Source: Firmicutes bacterium HGW-Firmicutes-10 (GTDB lineage Bacteria > Bacillota_I > Bacilli_A > Erysipelotrichales > Erysipelotrichaceae). Taken from it: DNA of 17,771 nucleotides. Shown in pieces: positions 1-8,158 of the stretch. Location of the stretch: contig PHAF01000020.1 of NCBI GenBank assembly GCA_002841605.1, positions 1 through 17,771 of the forward strand, read 5' to 3'. The position numbers and the translations under genes were made by a program. Numbering within the stretch: the first letter of the stretch is position 1; every line of letters begins with the position of its first letter. The notes beneath the pieces were generated by a model that was given only the letters and a program-made list of their open reading frames with translations, was not told where the DNA came from and did not search any database.

Positions 1-115
1 ATCCACTAAGCAGGATTTAGTAAAAGTGTCGAACCCGTTTAGTTGAATGGCGGTTAATTGTGATTGAAAGCATTTTAATAACCATTACTAAAAGGGTAAT
101 TCCTTTAATAACTCA
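1..115. other. Upstream intergenic sequence, no gene supported
   Basis: All forward frames close early. The frame beginning at base 2 runs 14 codons to TGA at 44-46, so it could be the tail of an upstream plus-strand gene, but nothing supports that. On the minus strand only very short open stretches exist. The AT-rich part (about 60-115) precedes the promoter and may hold operator sequence. I see no RNA gene here. Confidence 0.4.
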
Positions 116-144
116 TTGACTCAGGGGATAGGAAAATATATAAT
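116..144 (+). promoter_or_regulatory. Sigma-A (housekeeping) promoter of the first operon
   Basis: TTGACT at 116-121 and a perfect TATAAT at 139-144 are separated by exactly 17 bases. This is a near-consensus sigma-70/sigma-A promoter, with transcription expected to start near 151. It is the only strong promoter visible ahead of the first gene. An interrupted dyad, AAAGG-N6-CCTTT (91-106), lies just upstream of the -35 box and could be an operator, but this is weak. The start site is inferred. Confidence 0.75.
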
Positions 145-241
145 ATAATTAATTAATTAAATAAGTAAACCAAATAACCCAAGCATTAACGATATCGGTT
201 CCATTGTCATCCAATCAGCCGATAAATTTTTATGGAAAGGA

Positions 242-255
242 TGTAAGCGCTAACA
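242..255 (+). promoter_or_regulatory. cre site (CcpA catabolite-repression operator)
   Basis: TGTAAGCGCTAACA matches the CcpA cre consensus TGWAANCGNTNWCA at every position. It lies about 90-105 bases downstream of the predicted transcription start and immediately before (or just inside) the first coding region, a place where CcpA can act as a transcription roadblock. This predicts repression of the operon by preferred sugars. Other LacI-family proteins can bind related sequences, so a local SQ-responsive LacI-type regulator is an alternative. Confidence 0.6.
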
Positions 256-257
256 AA

Positions 258-935
258 ATGAATGAAATGCTAGAGAACTTAAGGGTTAAAAACCCTCACA
301 TCCAAATCCATTCTGTATTTGATCCTGAGTTTGAAAGATTCGGGGAAGTGCTGGATGTCAGTGAATTTATTGGTTTGATTGAACATTTGGATAAACATAC
401 ATTTGTGCCAAGTATGGGCAATGAGTATGTACCACATCTGGCCGCGTTGGAAGATGTGGTTTCCAGTAGTACCGTCATTCACGACACCTTCGGGATGGTG
501 CCGTTGGAATACGGCTACGTCAACGGAAACAACTCCAAGTTAAATGCCCTTGAATTTCATAAAAGCTCAGAGATCAATGTATGTGTTACACCACTAGTAC
601 TCTTACTTGCTCATATAGACGATATTGAAAACATGACATTTACCTCCTCAAAAGTGACCGCATTCTTCATCCCTGAAAATACAGCGATCGAAGTCTACTC
701 AACGACCTTACATTTCTCTCCTTGTAAAGTCGTTGATTCAGGGTTTAAGTGTGCGGTCATTCTGCCTTATGGTACCAACATGGAATTCATCAGTGCCAAA
801 GGTAAACAAGGTAAATACAGTGAATTTCTGTTTAAGACAAACAAATGGTTACTAAATCACCCCGAAAATACGCGCATGGTTGAACTCAATGCAACCAATG
901 CGATATTAGGGGAAAACATCGAGATTTACTATTAA
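258..935 (+). CDS. DUF4867-like, probable metal-binding cupin protein
   Basis: A cytoplasmic protein of 225 residues with no signal peptide or membrane segment. The N-terminal pattern (NPHIQIHSVFDPEF) and the central block resemble the DUF4867 family of Bacillota, whose function I do not know. The centre reads NALEFHKSSEIN, with Glu99, His101 and Glu105, and a later His152 (TTLHFSPC). This His/Glu spacing is like the metal site of cupin sugar isomerases such as D-lyxose isomerase. I chose the ATG at 258 because the family usually begins just before this block. A TTG at 204 would add 18 residues but has no ribosome site; the GGAAAGGA at 234-241 is rather far from 258. It is the first gene of the operon, 11 bases before the sulfoquinovosidase, so a role in SQ handling (anomer conversion, isomerisation or processing of a related sugar) is plausible but unproven. 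Confidence 0.7.
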   Translation: MNEMLENLRVKNPHIQIHSVFDPEFERFGEVLDVSEFIGLIEHLDKHTFVPSMGNEYVPHLAALEDVVSSSTVIHDTFGMVPLEYGYVNGNNSKLNALEFHKSSEINVCVTPLVLLLAHIDDIENMTFTSSKVTAFFIPENTAIEVYSTTLHFSPCKVVDSGFKCAVILPYGTNMEFISAKGKQGKYSEFLFKTNKWLLNHPENTRMVELNATNAILGENIEIYY

Positions 936-946
936 TGGAGGAAGTC

Positions 947-2968
947 ATGTTAAAACTGGAAAAGAAAAGAGATAACTTTAGAGTGATGTTCAAAGATGAG
1001 TGCATCCTTGAACATTCAAGTCACTGTCCATTTGTATTTGTCGGGCGGGGAAATGAAACCATCGAAAGCTATCGTGGAAACTATCAAATCGAAGATCACT
1101 TGGAAAGCCGAATCCCACTAACCAAAGCTCAACTGCTTGAAAATGGATGTGTATTCTCCAGTCATGGAATATCCGTAACCGTTACCTTTCTTGTTGTGAA
1201 TAACCGGTTGACCATGAATTTCTCATGTAACCGAGCCAACATCAACCGCTTCTGGATTCGCATGAAAGCAGAAGCAGATGAAAAAGTCTACGGTTGTGGC
1301 GAACAAGCCTCATACTTCAACTTACGAAACCGAAAATATCCGCTCTGGACATCTGAACCGGGGGTTGGACGCGATAAATCTACCTTGACGACATTCTATG
1401 CGGATAAAGTAGATAAGGCCGGTGGTGATTACTATACGACCTACTACCCCGAACCAACCTTCGTATCGACTCGGAAATACTGGTTACATGTTGAGTCAAC
1501 AGCCTATGCCGAGTTTGACTTTCGATCACCGGATTTCCATGAACTGATGTTCTGGGAAGTTCCTGGTGAACTGACATTGAACTTCAGTGACAGTTACCTC
1601 GAATTGTTGACTGATTTGACCGAATTCACCGGCAGACCTCCAAAATTGCCTGACTTCTTACACGATGGAATCATCCTGGGTGTACAAGGCGGCATTGAAA
1701 CCGTGAGAAGATACAAAGATCTGGCAATTGAAAACGGCATCAAAGTCAACGGACTTTGGGTTCAGGACTGGGTCGGACACCGCTTTACTACCTTTGGTAA
1801 ACGACTTTATTGGAACTGGGTGCTCAATGAGAAACTATATCCTAATTTAAAAGATGAGATTGCTGAGTTAGGTAAGGAGAATATTGCCTTTCTGACCTAT
1901 ATATGTCCGTTCTTACTGGAAAATGAAACCTTGTTCAATGAGGCAAAATCGCATGGCTATCTTGCTTTGAATGCTAATGGCGGTCCCTATCTGGAAGACT
2001 TCGGAGAATTCTACTGTGGTATCGTTGACTTAACCAATCCCTCAGGATTTGAGTGGTATAAAAACGTGATAAAGAATAACATCATTGCTCTTGGAATCAA
2101 AGGCTGGATGGCAGACTTTGGGGAATACCTTCCTATCGACTGTATCTTGCATAACGGAGTGAGTGCAAAAATCATGCATAATGCCTGGCCGGCATTATGG
2201 GCAAGATGCAACTACGAAGCCGTAAAGGAAACCGGAAATCTGGGTAAAGTCTTCTACTTTATGAGAGCCGGCGGCTTTGGTTCACAGAAATACTGCACTT
2301 CGATGTGGGCAGGTGATCAAAGCGTTAACTGGGAAACCCATGATGGAATCGCTTCGGTCATTCCATCAGCACTATCCACCGGCATTATCGGAAATCCCTA
2401 CACCCACAGTGATATCGGCGGTTATACGAGCTTACATGGAAACATCCGAACCAAAGAATTGTTTGATCGCTGGTGTGAAATGAACATATTCTCATCCTAT
2501 ATGAGAACCCATGAAGGAAACCGGCCAACCCAGAACTTTCAGTTCTACAACGATGTCGATACCATGAAACACATGGCGAGATGCTCAAATATCAAAGTCG
2601 ATTTGAAACCGTATGTGTTGAGTTTGGTTGAAGAGGCAAGTTTGTTTGGATATCCGTTGCAACGTCCGCTCTTCCTCCATTATCCGGATGACGAAAAAGT
2701 GTTTGATTTACAGTATGAATTCTTATTTGGAAAAGATTTATATGTAAAGCCGATTGTACAACAATCTCAATTGACTCAGACATGTTATCTGCCGAGTGAC
2801 ACTTGGGTCCACCTGTGGACCGGACAGGAATACGATAGTGGAGAAGTAACTGTAGAAGCACCGATGGGATATCCGCCTGTATTTTACCGAAAAGAATCCT
2901 TATTTAGAGATTTATTCGAAGAAATCTGTAAGAAATACGGGAAAGGGGGTCATTTGTGGCAAAAGTAA
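947..2968 (+). CDS. yihQ: Sulfoquinovosidase (GH31, YihQ-type)
   Basis: Hydrolyses alpha-sulfoquinovosides such as sulfoquinovosyl glycerol to release SQ. The protein has 673 residues, the usual size of YihQ, and no signal peptide, so it acts in the cytoplasm. Numbered from this start, the retaining GH31 nucleophile is Asp390 (GWMADFGEYLP) and the acid/base is Asp457 (MWAGDQ). The residues that hold SQ in E. coli YihQ (Gln262, Gln288, Arg301, Trp304, Tyr508, as I recall them) align with exact spacing to Gln247, Gln273, Arg286, Trp289 and Tyr493. An ATG at 935 overlaps the previous stop, but GGAGGAA at 937-943 positions the start at 947. The last 13 bases overlap the downstream permease gene, whose ribosome site lies inside this gene. 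The full signature makes sulfoquinovosidase activity very likely. Confidence 0.93.
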   Translation: MLKLEKKRDNFRVMFKDECILEHSSHCPFVFVGRGNETIESYRGNYQIEDHLESRIPLTKAQLLENGCVFSSHGISVTVTFLVVNNRLTMNFSCNRANINRFWIRMKAEADEKVYGCGEQASYFNLRNRKYPLWTSEPGVGRDKSTLTTFYADKVDKAGGDYYTTYYPEPTFVSTRKYWLHVESTAYAEFDFRSPDFHELMFWEVPGELTLNFSDSYLELLTDLTEFTGRPPKLPDFLHDGIILGVQGGIETVRRYKDLAIENGIKVNGLWVQDWVGHRFTTFGKRLYWNWVLNEKLYPNLKDEIAELGKENIAFLTYICPFLLENETLFNEAKSHGYLALNANGGPYLEDFGEFYCGIVDLTNPSGFEWYKNVIKNNIIALGIKGWMADFGEYLPIDCILHNGVSAKIMHNAWPALWARCNYEAVKETGNLGKVFYFMRAGGFGSQKYCTSMWAGDQSVNWETHDGIASVIPSALSTGIIGNPYTHSDIGGYTSLHGNIRTKELFDRWCEMNIFSSYMRTHEGNRPTQNFQFYNDVDTMKHMARCSNIKVDLKPYVLSLVEEASLFGYPLQRPLFLHYPDDEKVFDLQYEFLFGKDLYVKPIVQQSQLTQTCYLPSDTWVHLWTGQEYDSGEVTVEAPMGYPPVFYRKESLFRDLFEEICKKYGKGGHLWQK

Positions 2969-3858
2969 AGAAAAAAGAACGAGGCGTGGAGTTCAAACAA
3001 AAAATTGTTCCCTACATGTTCCTCGCGCCTAATTTGCTTATATTCTCGATTTTTATCATACTACCCGCATTAATCGGTTTCTATTACTCCTTTACAAATG
3101 TTACACTGTTTACCTTTGACGGATTCGATTTCGTCGGCTTGAGAAACTATATCAAACTGATCGACAACGAATACTTTATCAAAGCCTTTACAAACACCAT
3201 AAAGCTTGTAATCGTCGTGGTTCCGTTAATGTACGTAGCATCACTGACACTGGCGGTACTCATCGTACAACCCATAAAAGCCAAAGGACTGTTTCGCGCC
3301 GTGTATTACTGGCCCGTCATGATATCCGCCATCGTTGTCGGTATTATGTGGAACTGGATACTGGCAGGAAACTTCAGTATCTTTAATGCTGTGGCAAAAT
3401 CAATTGGACTTGAATCCATGAGAACACTGACCGATCCGACCTTTGCCTGGTGGTCCGTCGTCTTCGCATTGGTATGGTCAAGAGCAGGCTACTACATGAT
3501 CATCTTTATGGCCGCACTGCTAAGCATACCGGTACCGCTCTACGAAGCCGCGGATATCGATGGAGCCAGCAAATTACAAAAATTCATGTACATCACCTAT
3601 CCGGCCATCCGACCGGCACGACTGATGGTATTCATTCTGACAACGATGGAAATATTCAAAGTATATCCATTGGTCGTAACGTTGACGGGCGGGGGACCGC
3701 ACCGCGCAACCTATTTCACCGTTCAATACGTCTATGAAGTAGCATTCAAAGAATATCAAGTCGGATCTGCCAGTGCGATGTCCATGGTCATGTTATTGAT
3801 CGTAACTATCTTCACAGCCGCAAACTTCTTTATATCGAAAAGAGGTGAGAACGTATGA
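2956..3858 (+). CDS. ABC sugar transporter permease (MalF/UgpA-type, CUT1)
   Basis: An inner-membrane permease of 300 residues with about six hydrophobic segments, the first at about 20-45. The cytoplasmic EAA loop, which contacts the ATPase, is at residues 196-220 (YEAADIDGAS followed by YPAIRP). It pairs with the next gene to form the channel of a carbohydrate importer. Given its place directly after a sulfoquinovosidase and before SQ catabolic genes, SQ or sulfoquinovosyl glycerol is the likely cargo. It starts with GTG at 2956 behind AAAGGGGGT (2942-2950) and overlaps the end of the sulfoquinovosidase gene by 13 bases. The substrate is inferred from context only. Confidence 0.88.
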   Translation: MAKVKKKERGVEFKQKIVPYMFLAPNLLIFSIFIILPALIGFYYSFTNVTLFTFDGFDFVGLRNYIKLIDNEYFIKAFTNTIKLVIVVVPLMYVASLTLAVLIVQPIKAKGLFRAVYYWPVMISAIVVGIMWNWILAGNFSIFNAVAKSIGLESMRTLTDPTFAWWSVVFALVWSRAGYYMIIFMAALLSIPVPLYEAADIDGASKLQKFMYITYPAIRPARLMVFILTTMEIFKVYPLVVTLTGGGPHRATYFTVQYVYEVAFKEYQVGSASAMSMVMLLIVTIFTAANFFISKRGENV

Positions 3859-4670
3859 AAAAGGCGAGCCTCTTATCCTATGTCATCTCGATATTGTTTG
3901 CTTTAGTCTTCATACTACCGGTCATCTACATCATCTTCTCCGCATTTAAACCCTCGGCTGAACTGTTCTCAACCAATCCGACATTTATTCCCAGAAACTG
4001 GACATTGGACAATTTCACCATCGCATTAAGCAAAGGGAACTTCTCATTGTACATATTCAATACCTTCTTAGTGGCGATATCGAGTACGATCATCGCGGTC
4101 ATCATTAACACCATGGCTGGATACGCACTATCCAAATTCCGCTTTAAAGGCGAAAACGTCATCATGTTATTGATCCTGTCAACCATCATGTTACCACTGG
4201 AAGTCATCATGGTCCCCATCTTCTCAGTCTTACGGTTCTTTGGACTGTATAACTCCTTGTGGGCTCTGATCATACCGCCGGCCGCAACGCCGACCGGAAT
4301 ATTCTTGATGAGACAATACTTACTAACTATTCCGGATGAAGTCATTCAGTCTGCACGAATCGATGGGGCATCTGAATGGCGGATCTTCTGGAGTATCATA
4401 TTACCCAACGCCAAACCAGCCATCGCCACCTTAGCCATATTCTCATTTATGTGGCGTTGGAACGATTACGTCTGGCCGCTGATTGCCATAAACTCGCCAA
4501 AAAGATATACCCTTCAATTGGCGATCGCTAATTTCTCGGGTGAATTCGGGATTGACTACAACTCCATCATTGCGATGAGTGCACTAGCCATGATCCCGAT
4601 GCTCATCGTCTTCTTAATCTTCCAACGTCAATTCGTTCAAGGAACGGTTGAAAGCGGAATGAAGGGTTAA
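3855..4670 (+). CDS. ABC sugar transporter permease (MalG/UgpE-type, CUT1)
   Basis: The second permease subunit, 271 residues, with about six membrane segments and an N-terminal hydrophobic helix at about 8-30. The EAA-like loop is at residues 162-188 (IQSARIDGASEWRIF, then LPNAKP). The first Glu-Ala-Ala is degenerate (QSA), as is common in MalG-type partners. The gene overlaps the previous one by four bases (ATGA), which suggests translational coupling and equal production of the two halves. The cargo is probably SQ or its glycerol glycoside, by context. No nucleotide-binding subunit follows, so the complex must borrow an ATPase encoded elsewhere. Confidence 0.88.
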   Translation: MKKASLLSYVISILFALVFILPVIYIIFSAFKPSAELFSTNPTFIPRNWTLDNFTIALSKGNFSLYIFNTFLVAISSTIIAVIINTMAGYALSKFRFKGENVIMLLILSTIMLPLEVIMVPIFSVLRFFGLYNSLWALIIPPAATPTGIFLMRQYLLTIPDEVIQSARIDGASEWRIFWSIILPNAKPAIATLAIFSFMWRWNDYVWPLIAINSPKRYTLQLAIANFSGEFGIDYNSIIAMSALAMIPMLIVFLIFQRQFVQGTVESGMKG

Positions 4671-4716
4671 CAACATAGGTATTAATTAACATTAATATAA
4701 AAAAAGGGAGGATTCT

Positions 4717-5925
4717 ATGAAAAGAATACTTAGTCTATTATTAGTCGTATTGCTCATCTCCGGCTTTAGTGCTTGTGCTAAGCAAGAACCTAAAGAACTA
4801 CAGATGCTTTGGTGGAGTGACGGCACCGAAGGTCAAGTCATGCAGACACTGCTTACAGAATATGAAAGTAAAACAGGCGTTAAAATCGAATTGATCGTAA
4901 TTCCTTACGCTGATTATGAAGCTCGTTTAGCAACCATGATCAGTGGAGGAGAAGCTCCTGCACTCGCACGCGTTACAGAAGGACATCTAAATAACTTCAA
5001 AAGCAAAATTTTGAGTTTAAAAGGTGTTTATGACAGCGCCGGGTTCACCAACTTATTCTATAATGACGCAAATGAAGTAATTTCACTGCCTATGGACATT
5101 ACAGCCAACGGATTATTCATCAATGTTGATTTAATGACAAAATACGGCGTAAATTATCCGAAACCAGGCGAAGCCGTTTGGACTTGGGACCAATTTGAAA
5201 CCGAAGTAAACAAACTTCGTGCCGGTGTTGGAACAGATGTAAACTTCCCAGGCGTATTTGACCCTCAAGCTCACCGCTTCTTCCCGATGGTTTACCAACA
5301 CGGAACAAAGATTTGGAGCGCACCTTATACAACCAGTAACTTAACTGGAGCCGCAGCTGTCAAAGCATTGACCAGACTTGTCGGTTTCTATGAAAGTGAT
5401 TTGATTGATGATGCAGTTTATGCCGGTTCGGCAGCCGCAGCCTTGTTTAGAACAGGCGCATACGGCTTCCATATGTCAGGCAACTGGAACGTCAGCAGTT
5501 ATCAAGATTTGACATTTAACTGGACAGTCGTTCCAATGCCGAAAGAAGCAAATCGTGCAACTATTCTTGGTGGAAAATCCATCGCAGCATTTATGGATTC
5601 CAACGCACCGACCGAAGCCAAGAAATTCATTACTTGGTTAGCCAAAGGCGAAAACCATGACAAATTTACCGGTGGCGTTCCTTACTTGACACCGCGTTTA
5701 GGCGCACAAGTCAATTATGGAGCATTCGCAGATGAATACGCAGTATTCCTTGATGAAATCGCAGCAACCGATGCATCCTTTGTTCAAGACTGGTTAACTC
5801 AAGTCATGGTTCCGGGAATGTATCCGATGATCAATGAAGCCATCCGTAAAGCCGTTGCAAAAGAAGCAACTCCGCTGGATGCATTAAAAGAATTAGAAAC
5901 CAAATTAAAAGAAGCTAAGAAATAA
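4717..5925 (+). CDS. ABC sugar-binding lipoprotein (extracellular solute-binding family 1)
   Basis: The 402-residue substrate-binding subunit of the neighbouring importer. It has a lipoprotein signal: Lys/Arg start, hydrophobic stretch, then a lipobox ending in Cys20 (GFSAC). It is therefore expected to be acylated and anchored on the outer face of the membrane. The mature part begins with the typical first beta-strand of family-1 binding proteins (LQMLWWSDGTEG) and has the MISGGEAP-type segment near residue 75. A strong GGGAGG ribosome site precedes the start. A gap of 46 bases follows the permeases, and a stable hairpin lies just downstream, as is common for binding proteins that are made in excess. 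By context it captures SQ or sulfoquinovosyl glycerol. The sulfonate-binding residues cannot be identified from sequence alone. Confidence 0.9.
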   Translation: MKRILSLLLVVLLISGFSACAKQEPKELQMLWWSDGTEGQVMQTLLTEYESKTGVKIELIVIPYADYEARLATMISGGEAPALARVTEGHLNNFKSKILSLKGVYDSAGFTNLFYNDANEVISLPMDITANGLFINVDLMTKYGVNYPKPGEAVWTWDQFETEVNKLRAGVGTDVNFPGVFDPQAHRFFPMVYQHGTKIWSAPYTTSNLTGAAAVKALTRLVGFYESDLIDDAVYAGSAAAALFRTGAYGFHMSGNWNVSSYQDLTFNWTVVPMPKEANRATILGGKSIAAFMDSNAPTEAKKFITWLAKGENHDKFTGGVPYLTPRLGAQVNYGAFADEYAVFLDEIAATDASFVQDWLTQVMVPGMYPMINEAIRKAVAKEATPLDALKELETKLKEAKK

Positions 5926-5934
5926 TTAAGACAC

Positions 5935-5962
5935 AGGGTGCTATACAAGTGTGTAGCACCCT
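5935..5962 (+). other. Intercistronic stem-loop after the binding-protein gene
   Basis: AGGGTGCTATAC pairs with GTGTAGCACCCT across an AAGT tetraloop, giving a 12-bp stem with a single G-U pair. No T-run follows (the next bases are AAATCATAAG), so it is not a classical intrinsic terminator. It sits between the solute-binding gene and the isomerase gene. Its likely role is protection of the upstream mRNA 3' end or partial attenuation, giving more transporter than enzyme. Confidence 0.65.
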
Positions 5963-5986
5963 AAATCATAAGAAAGAAGGAAAGAT

Positions 5987-7327
5987 ATGAAACCGTTTGA
6001 ATGTCTATATGTACCGATAGGTGTTTCGACTTTTCACTTAGAATCCGCACAGGCAGCGTTTGAAGATTCCATCAAACTGCTCAAAAGCATAGACGAAAAC
6101 GTAGTCGTCTCAAGTGAAATGCTATTGTCCATCGAAGCTCTTGTTCAGTATATTGATGGGAAAAATCCAGATTTAGTGATATTACAAAATGTAACCTTTG
6201 CCAACTCAGCATATGCGACTGAAGTTTTAAAACGCATCTCTGCTCCGATTTTGCTATGGACGTTACGCGAACCAGTCATCGATGGTGGAAGACTCAGACT
6301 TAACTCACTAACCGGAGCGTTCTCAGCAGGGTATGCATATAAAGCCATGAGAAAAGATCGAATCTTTTACATATATGGCTCACCTAGCGATGATAGCATT
6401 CAGACAACATTGACCAAACTCATTTCTGCCGCAAAACTGAAACACGAGATGAAAAATGCCAACCTATTAATGGTTGGACACACACCTCAAGGATTCGGAT
6501 TTGGCCGTGCACTGGATTTGGAAATGGCCTCAACCTTTGGAGTCAACGTGCTTGCCATTGAGTCCAGAGAACTAACCAAAATTGCCCAGGAAATGAAAAT
6601 CGAAGATGCTAAAAACGAAGAAGCCGAAATTGAAAGCCGTATGGTCGGACTGGAAAAAACACTAACCAAAAACCGCGTCGATTTCGTAAAACTATATAAA
6701 GCCTATCATGACTATATTGAAAAAAATAACATCAAAGCCATCGCATCCCGTTGCTGGCCAGACTTCTTTACCGATTACGGAACACCGGTATGCAGTGTCC
6801 TTGCCATGCTCAACGATCAAAATGTTGCGGCAGCCTGTGAAGCCGACGCTTACGGTGCTTTGAGTATGTATATCGGTCAACAGCTATCATCGATACCGAC
6901 CTATCTGGGTGATCCTGTTTCCATCGATGAAGATGAAAATACGATTACCTTCTGGCACTGCGGAACCGCGGCCTGCGGCCTGGCAAGAAGAGATACCGGA
7001 GCAGCCGTCGGTGTACACCCCAACCGTAAAATCGGACCAACCATGGAATTTGGCTTAAGAGAATGCAAAGAAGCCACCATTTTCAGAATTGGGCGTAAAC
7101 CGGATGGTACCTTCAGATTTCTGATCATGGATGGAAAAGTTCTTGATAAACCTCAACAATTCCTTGGAACCAGTGTCGTCGTCGAGGTAGAACCTAAAGT
7201 TAATCCGCTGATAACATCCATGGTTCAAGATGGATGGGAACCCCATTTCGTAGTTATATATGCGGATATCAAAGAAGAACTGGAATTATTGGCCCAATTG
7301 TTTGGGTGTGAAATCGTTAAGTACTAA
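5987..7327 (+). CDS. sqvD: Sulfoquinovose isomerase, L-fucose/L-arabinose isomerase fold (SqvD/SftI-like)
   Basis: Probably converts SQ to 6-deoxy-6-sulfofructose, the first step of the pathway after glycoside cleavage. The 446-residue cytoplasmic protein resembles the AraI/FucI-like isomerases. Candidate divalent-metal ligands are Glu285 (CEADAYG), Asp309 (GDP) and His420 (GWEPHF). The 24-residue Glu-to-Asp spacing equals that of E. coli FucI (Glu337, Asp361, His528). Other family-like blocks are RLRLNSLTG (102-110), WHCGTAACG (323-331) and GPTMEFGLRE (350-359). It starts behind AAAGAAGGAAAG and lies 12 bases before the transketolase genes. The fold is clear; the substrate comes from context and from the known use of such isomerases in Bacillota sulfoglycolysis. 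The symbol is given by analogy. Confidence 0.8.
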   Translation: MKPFECLYVPIGVSTFHLESAQAAFEDSIKLLKSIDENVVVSSEMLLSIEALVQYIDGKNPDLVILQNVTFANSAYATEVLKRISAPILLWTLREPVIDGGRLRLNSLTGAFSAGYAYKAMRKDRIFYIYGSPSDDSIQTTLTKLISAAKLKHEMKNANLLMVGHTPQGFGFGRALDLEMASTFGVNVLAIESRELTKIAQEMKIEDAKNEEAEIESRMVGLEKTLTKNRVDFVKLYKAYHDYIEKNNIKAIASRCWPDFFTDYGTPVCSVLAMLNDQNVAAACEADAYGALSMYIGQQLSSIPTYLGDPVSIDEDENTITFWHCGTAACGLARRDTGAAVGVHPNRKIGPTMEFGLRECKEATIFRIGRKPDGTFRFLIMDGKVLDKPQQFLGTSVVVEVEPKVNPLITSMVQDGWEPHFVVIYADIKEELELLAQLFGCEIVKY

Positions 7328-7339
7328 AGGAGAAGAGAA

Positions 7340-8158
7340 ATGGAAAAACGAGCGTATTTAGAACAAAGAGCAAAGGAAATCCGCCAAGATACCTTGCGTT
7401 GCATCGGATCTTTGGGTGTCGGACATATCGGTGGCAGTCTTTCGATCGCGGATGTACTTGCTGTACTTTATTTTGAAAAAATGAACATTGACCCGCAGAA
7501 TCCCGGGTTGCCTACCCGCGATCGATTCGTATTGTCAAAAGGACACGGAGGCCCGGCCGTGTATGCGACCTTGGCAATCAAAGGATACTTTGATAAATCC
7601 CTGCTATTGACCCTCAACCAATCAAACACCAACTTGCCTAGTCATACCGACAAAAACAAGACGATTGGTGTCGATATGACAACAGGATCCTTAGGACAAG
7701 GATTCTCCGCTGCGGTCGGCATGGCCACTGCGGCACAGTTGGACGGCTCAACACTAACCGTCTATGCAATCATCGGGGACGGTGAAAGCCAGGAAGGTCA
7801 GATTTGGGAATCCGCCATGTTTGCGGGCAGCCGTGGACTGGACACCTTGATCGCCTTTACCGACTACAACAAACTTCAAATTGACGGAGCGGTCAGCGAT
7901 ATCAATGACGTTTCTCCGTTGGATAAGAAATGGGAAGCCTTCAATTGGCACGTCCAAGTCATTGACGGTCATGATGTACTGGCTATTTCCGAAGCGATCG
8001 ATATCGCCAAGGAAACCAAGGGTAAACCATCCATGATCATATTGAACACGATCAAAGGAAAAGGTGCATACTTCTGTGAAGGACAAGCCGGATCACACAA
8101 TATGCCTGTTACGATGGAACAAGTGAATGAAGCGATTGAGAGGTTGGAAACAATATGA
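7340..8158 (+). CDS. sqwG: Sulfofructose transketolase, N-terminal (ThDP-binding) subunit SqwG
   Basis: The 272-residue N-terminal half of a split transketolase. It carries the thiamine diphosphate/Mg motif GDGE at 146-149 with the metal-ligand Asn177 about 30 residues on (DYNKLQIDG), and the typical SKGHG (66-70) and GSLGQG (116-121) blocks. With the next gene product it should form the active enzyme. Proposed reactions: sulfofructose plus glyceraldehyde-3-phosphate gives 4-deoxy-4-sulfoerythrose plus xylulose-5-phosphate; the same enzyme then cleaves sulfoerythrulose to release sulfoacetaldehyde. AAGGAGA precedes the start. The gene ends in an ATGA overlap with the next. An ordinary pentose-phosphate split transketolase is the alternative; the neighbouring genes favour SqwG. 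Confidence 0.88.
   Translation: MEKRAYLEQRAKEIRQDTLRCIGSLGVGHIGGSLSIADVLAVLYFEKMNIDPQNPGLPTRDRFVLSKGHGGPAVYATLAIKGYFDKSLLLTLNQSNTNLPSHTDKNKTIGVDMTTGSLGQGFSAAVGMATAAQLDGSTLTVYAIIGDGESQEGQIWESAMFAGSRGLDTLIAFTDYNKLQIDGAVSDINDVSPLDKKWEAFNWHVQVIDGHDVLAISEAIDIAKETKGKPSMIILNTIKGKGAYFCEGQAGSHNMPVTMEQVNEAIERLETI

Noticed and set aside
25..60. tRNA-like TCGAACCC segment
   Set aside because: The flanking bases do not form a T-arm stem or acceptor stem on either strand.
3926..4345. 139-codon open frame on the minus strand
   Set aside because: It is opposite the second permease. The Met-rich translation is what antisense reading of CAT/hydrophobic codons gives.
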